In this document: in pieces, positions 5,378 through 6,086 of the stretch
Layout: every line of letters starts with the position of its first letter
Numbering within the stretch: position 1 is the stretch's first letter
Assembly (NCBI GenBank): GCA_045542415.1
Contig: JAZQKZ010000105.1
Location: 1 to 6,086, forward strand
DNA: 6,086 bases
From: UMGS1958 sp045542415
Lineage (GTDB): Bacteria; Bacillota; Clostridia; UBA1381
Direction: 5' to 3'
Position numbers and translations under genes: made by a program
Notes under the pieces: model-generated
Databases searched by the model: none
The model's input: the letters and a program-made list of their open reading frames with translations, nothing else
What the model was told of the DNA's origin: nothing

Positions 5378-6086
5378 ATTTCATCACCTGCCAATCTTAA
5401 AATATATTTTCCGTATTCACTGTTTTTGAGTTCCATACCCAAATTATAAAACTGTTCATCGGTAATAAACTTATGCCTCCATGCAATTTCTTCTATGCAG
5501 GATATGTAATAACCTTGACGTTCCTGTATCATACCGATAAAGTCACCCGCCTCCTGAAGAGCACCGGGGCTCCCTGTATCAAACCAAGTCATACCTCGTC
5601 CGAAAAGCTTAACCTTGAGTTTGCCACGTTTAATGTATTCATTGTTCACAGCGGTTATCTCAAGTTCGCCTCTCTGTGACGGTTTTATATTCTTGGCGAT
5701 TTCTATGACATCATTATTATAGAAATATAAGCCCGGTACGGCATAATTCGATTTTGGCATTTCAGGCTTTTCTTCAATCGAAATCACATTACCCTCTGAA
5801 TCAAACTCACAAACTCCGAATGCTTCGGGATTTTTGACGGGATATCCGAATACCGTTGCACCATCCAATTCATTGACGGCTTTTTGCAAAATTTCGGTGA
5901 AGCTTTGACCGTAAAAGAGATTATCTCCCAATACAAGGCATACATCATCATTTCCGATAAATTTTTCTCCAACCAAAAAAGCATCAGCCAATCCTCTTGG
6001 CTTGTCTTGTTCGGCATAGGATATATTAAGTCCGAGAGCACTGCCATCACCGAATAATTTTTTAAAAGCCGGCAAATCATACGGAG
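5374..6086 (-). CDS. rfbA: Glucose-1-phosphate thymidylyltransferase (RmlA/RfbA), 5' end missing
   Basis: This enzyme joins dTTP and glucose-1-phosphate to give dTDP-glucose and pyrophosphate, the first step toward dTDP-L-rhamnose and related deoxysugars in the cytoplasm. The frame stays open to the window edge, with 236 full codons visible. Counting from the first full codon, recognisable family motifs are PRGLADAF (29-36), VLGDNLFYG (51-59, containing the metal/nucleotide-binding Asp), EEKP (104-107), KSNYAV (111-116), RGELEIT (138-144) and WFDTG (167-171). By comparison with the roughly 290-residue family, about 57 N-terminal residues lie outside, including the GGxGTRLxP nucleotide-binding signature. 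The internal TTG at 6075 is not the start, because homologous sequence (PYD) continues upstream of it. The TGA stop overlaps the start of rmlB by four bases. Family assignment is firm. The final sugar is unknown because neither rmlC nor rmlD is in view. Confidence 0.96.
   Translation of the reverse strand, partial: PYDLPAFKKLFGDGSALGLNISYAEQDKPRGLADAFLVGEKFIGNDDVCLVLGDNLFYGQSFTEILQKAVNELDGATVFGYPVKNPEAFGVCEFDSEGNVISIEEKPEMPKSNYAVPGLYFYNNDVIEIAKNIKPSQRGELEITAVNNEYIKRGKLKVKLFGRGMTWFDTGSPGALQEAGDFIGMIQERQGYYISCIEEIAWRHKFITDEQFYNLGMELKNSEYGKYILRLAGDEI
5384..5389 (-). promoter_or_regulatory. Shine-Dalgarno site for rmlB, inside rmlA
   Basis: On the minus strand AGGTGA lies six bases before the TTG at 5377, within the codons for Ala-Gly-Asp near the end of rmlA. 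It supports use of the TTG start and makes coupling to termination of rmlA likely. Confidence 0.75.

Noticed and set aside
5374..6075. A complete short rmlA beginning at the TTG at 6075
   Set aside because: The family sequence (PYDLPAF) continues in frame upstream of this codon to the window edge, so the gene is cut by the window and not short.

Overview
The window looks like part of a chromosome from an anaerobic, probably gut-associated Firmicute (Clostridia, Oscillospiraceae/Lachnospiraceae-like). The base composition is moderately AT-rich and Shine-Dalgarno sites are strong and purine-rich. The large secreted protein has a module mix commonly seen in that group: beta-helix rungs, an HxHHDI..W-type junction, an Ig-like domain, InlB-type repeats and a Pro/Glu linker. 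The taxon is an inference from style, not from a marker gene.

All genes are on the minus strand and read right to left as one overlapping unit. First (5374-6086, running off the right edge) is the C-terminal four fifths of a glucose-1-phosphate thymidylyltransferase (RmlA/RfbA). Its TGA stop overlaps the TTG start of dTDP-glucose 4,6-dehydratase (RmlB/RfbB, 4370-5377). The TGA of rmlB overlaps, as ATGA, the ATG of a 1452-residue exported protein (15-4373). Both downstream starts have a Shine-Dalgarno site inside the last codons of the gene before, each six bases from the start codon. There is no intergenic space of any size and no promoter in the window; only 14 bases at the left edge lie outside a gene.

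The exported protein has, in order: a Sec signal peptide (1-29); an N-terminal beta-helix-like region (about 34-298); an acidic DxDxDxxxD segment (303-311); an Ig-like domain (about 312-398); an HxHH junction module (402-475); a second, clearly periodic beta-helix with rungs every 25-28 residues (521-682) and its cap (683-772); two divergent InlB-type repeats (777-906); a Pro/Glu-rich linker (909-935); and five tandem copies of a roughly 100-residue module (936-1452) that run to the last residue. No LPXTG, SLH, dockerin or other familiar anchor is visible.

RmlA and RmlB make dTDP-4-keto-6-deoxy-glucose, the precursor of dTDP-L-rhamnose and other dTDP-deoxysugars used in surface polysaccharide. 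The tight coupling to a giant exported protein is the most unusual feature here. It suggests, without proving, that the protein works with a deoxysugar-containing surface glycan, either bound to it through the C-terminal five-repeat array or modified by it.
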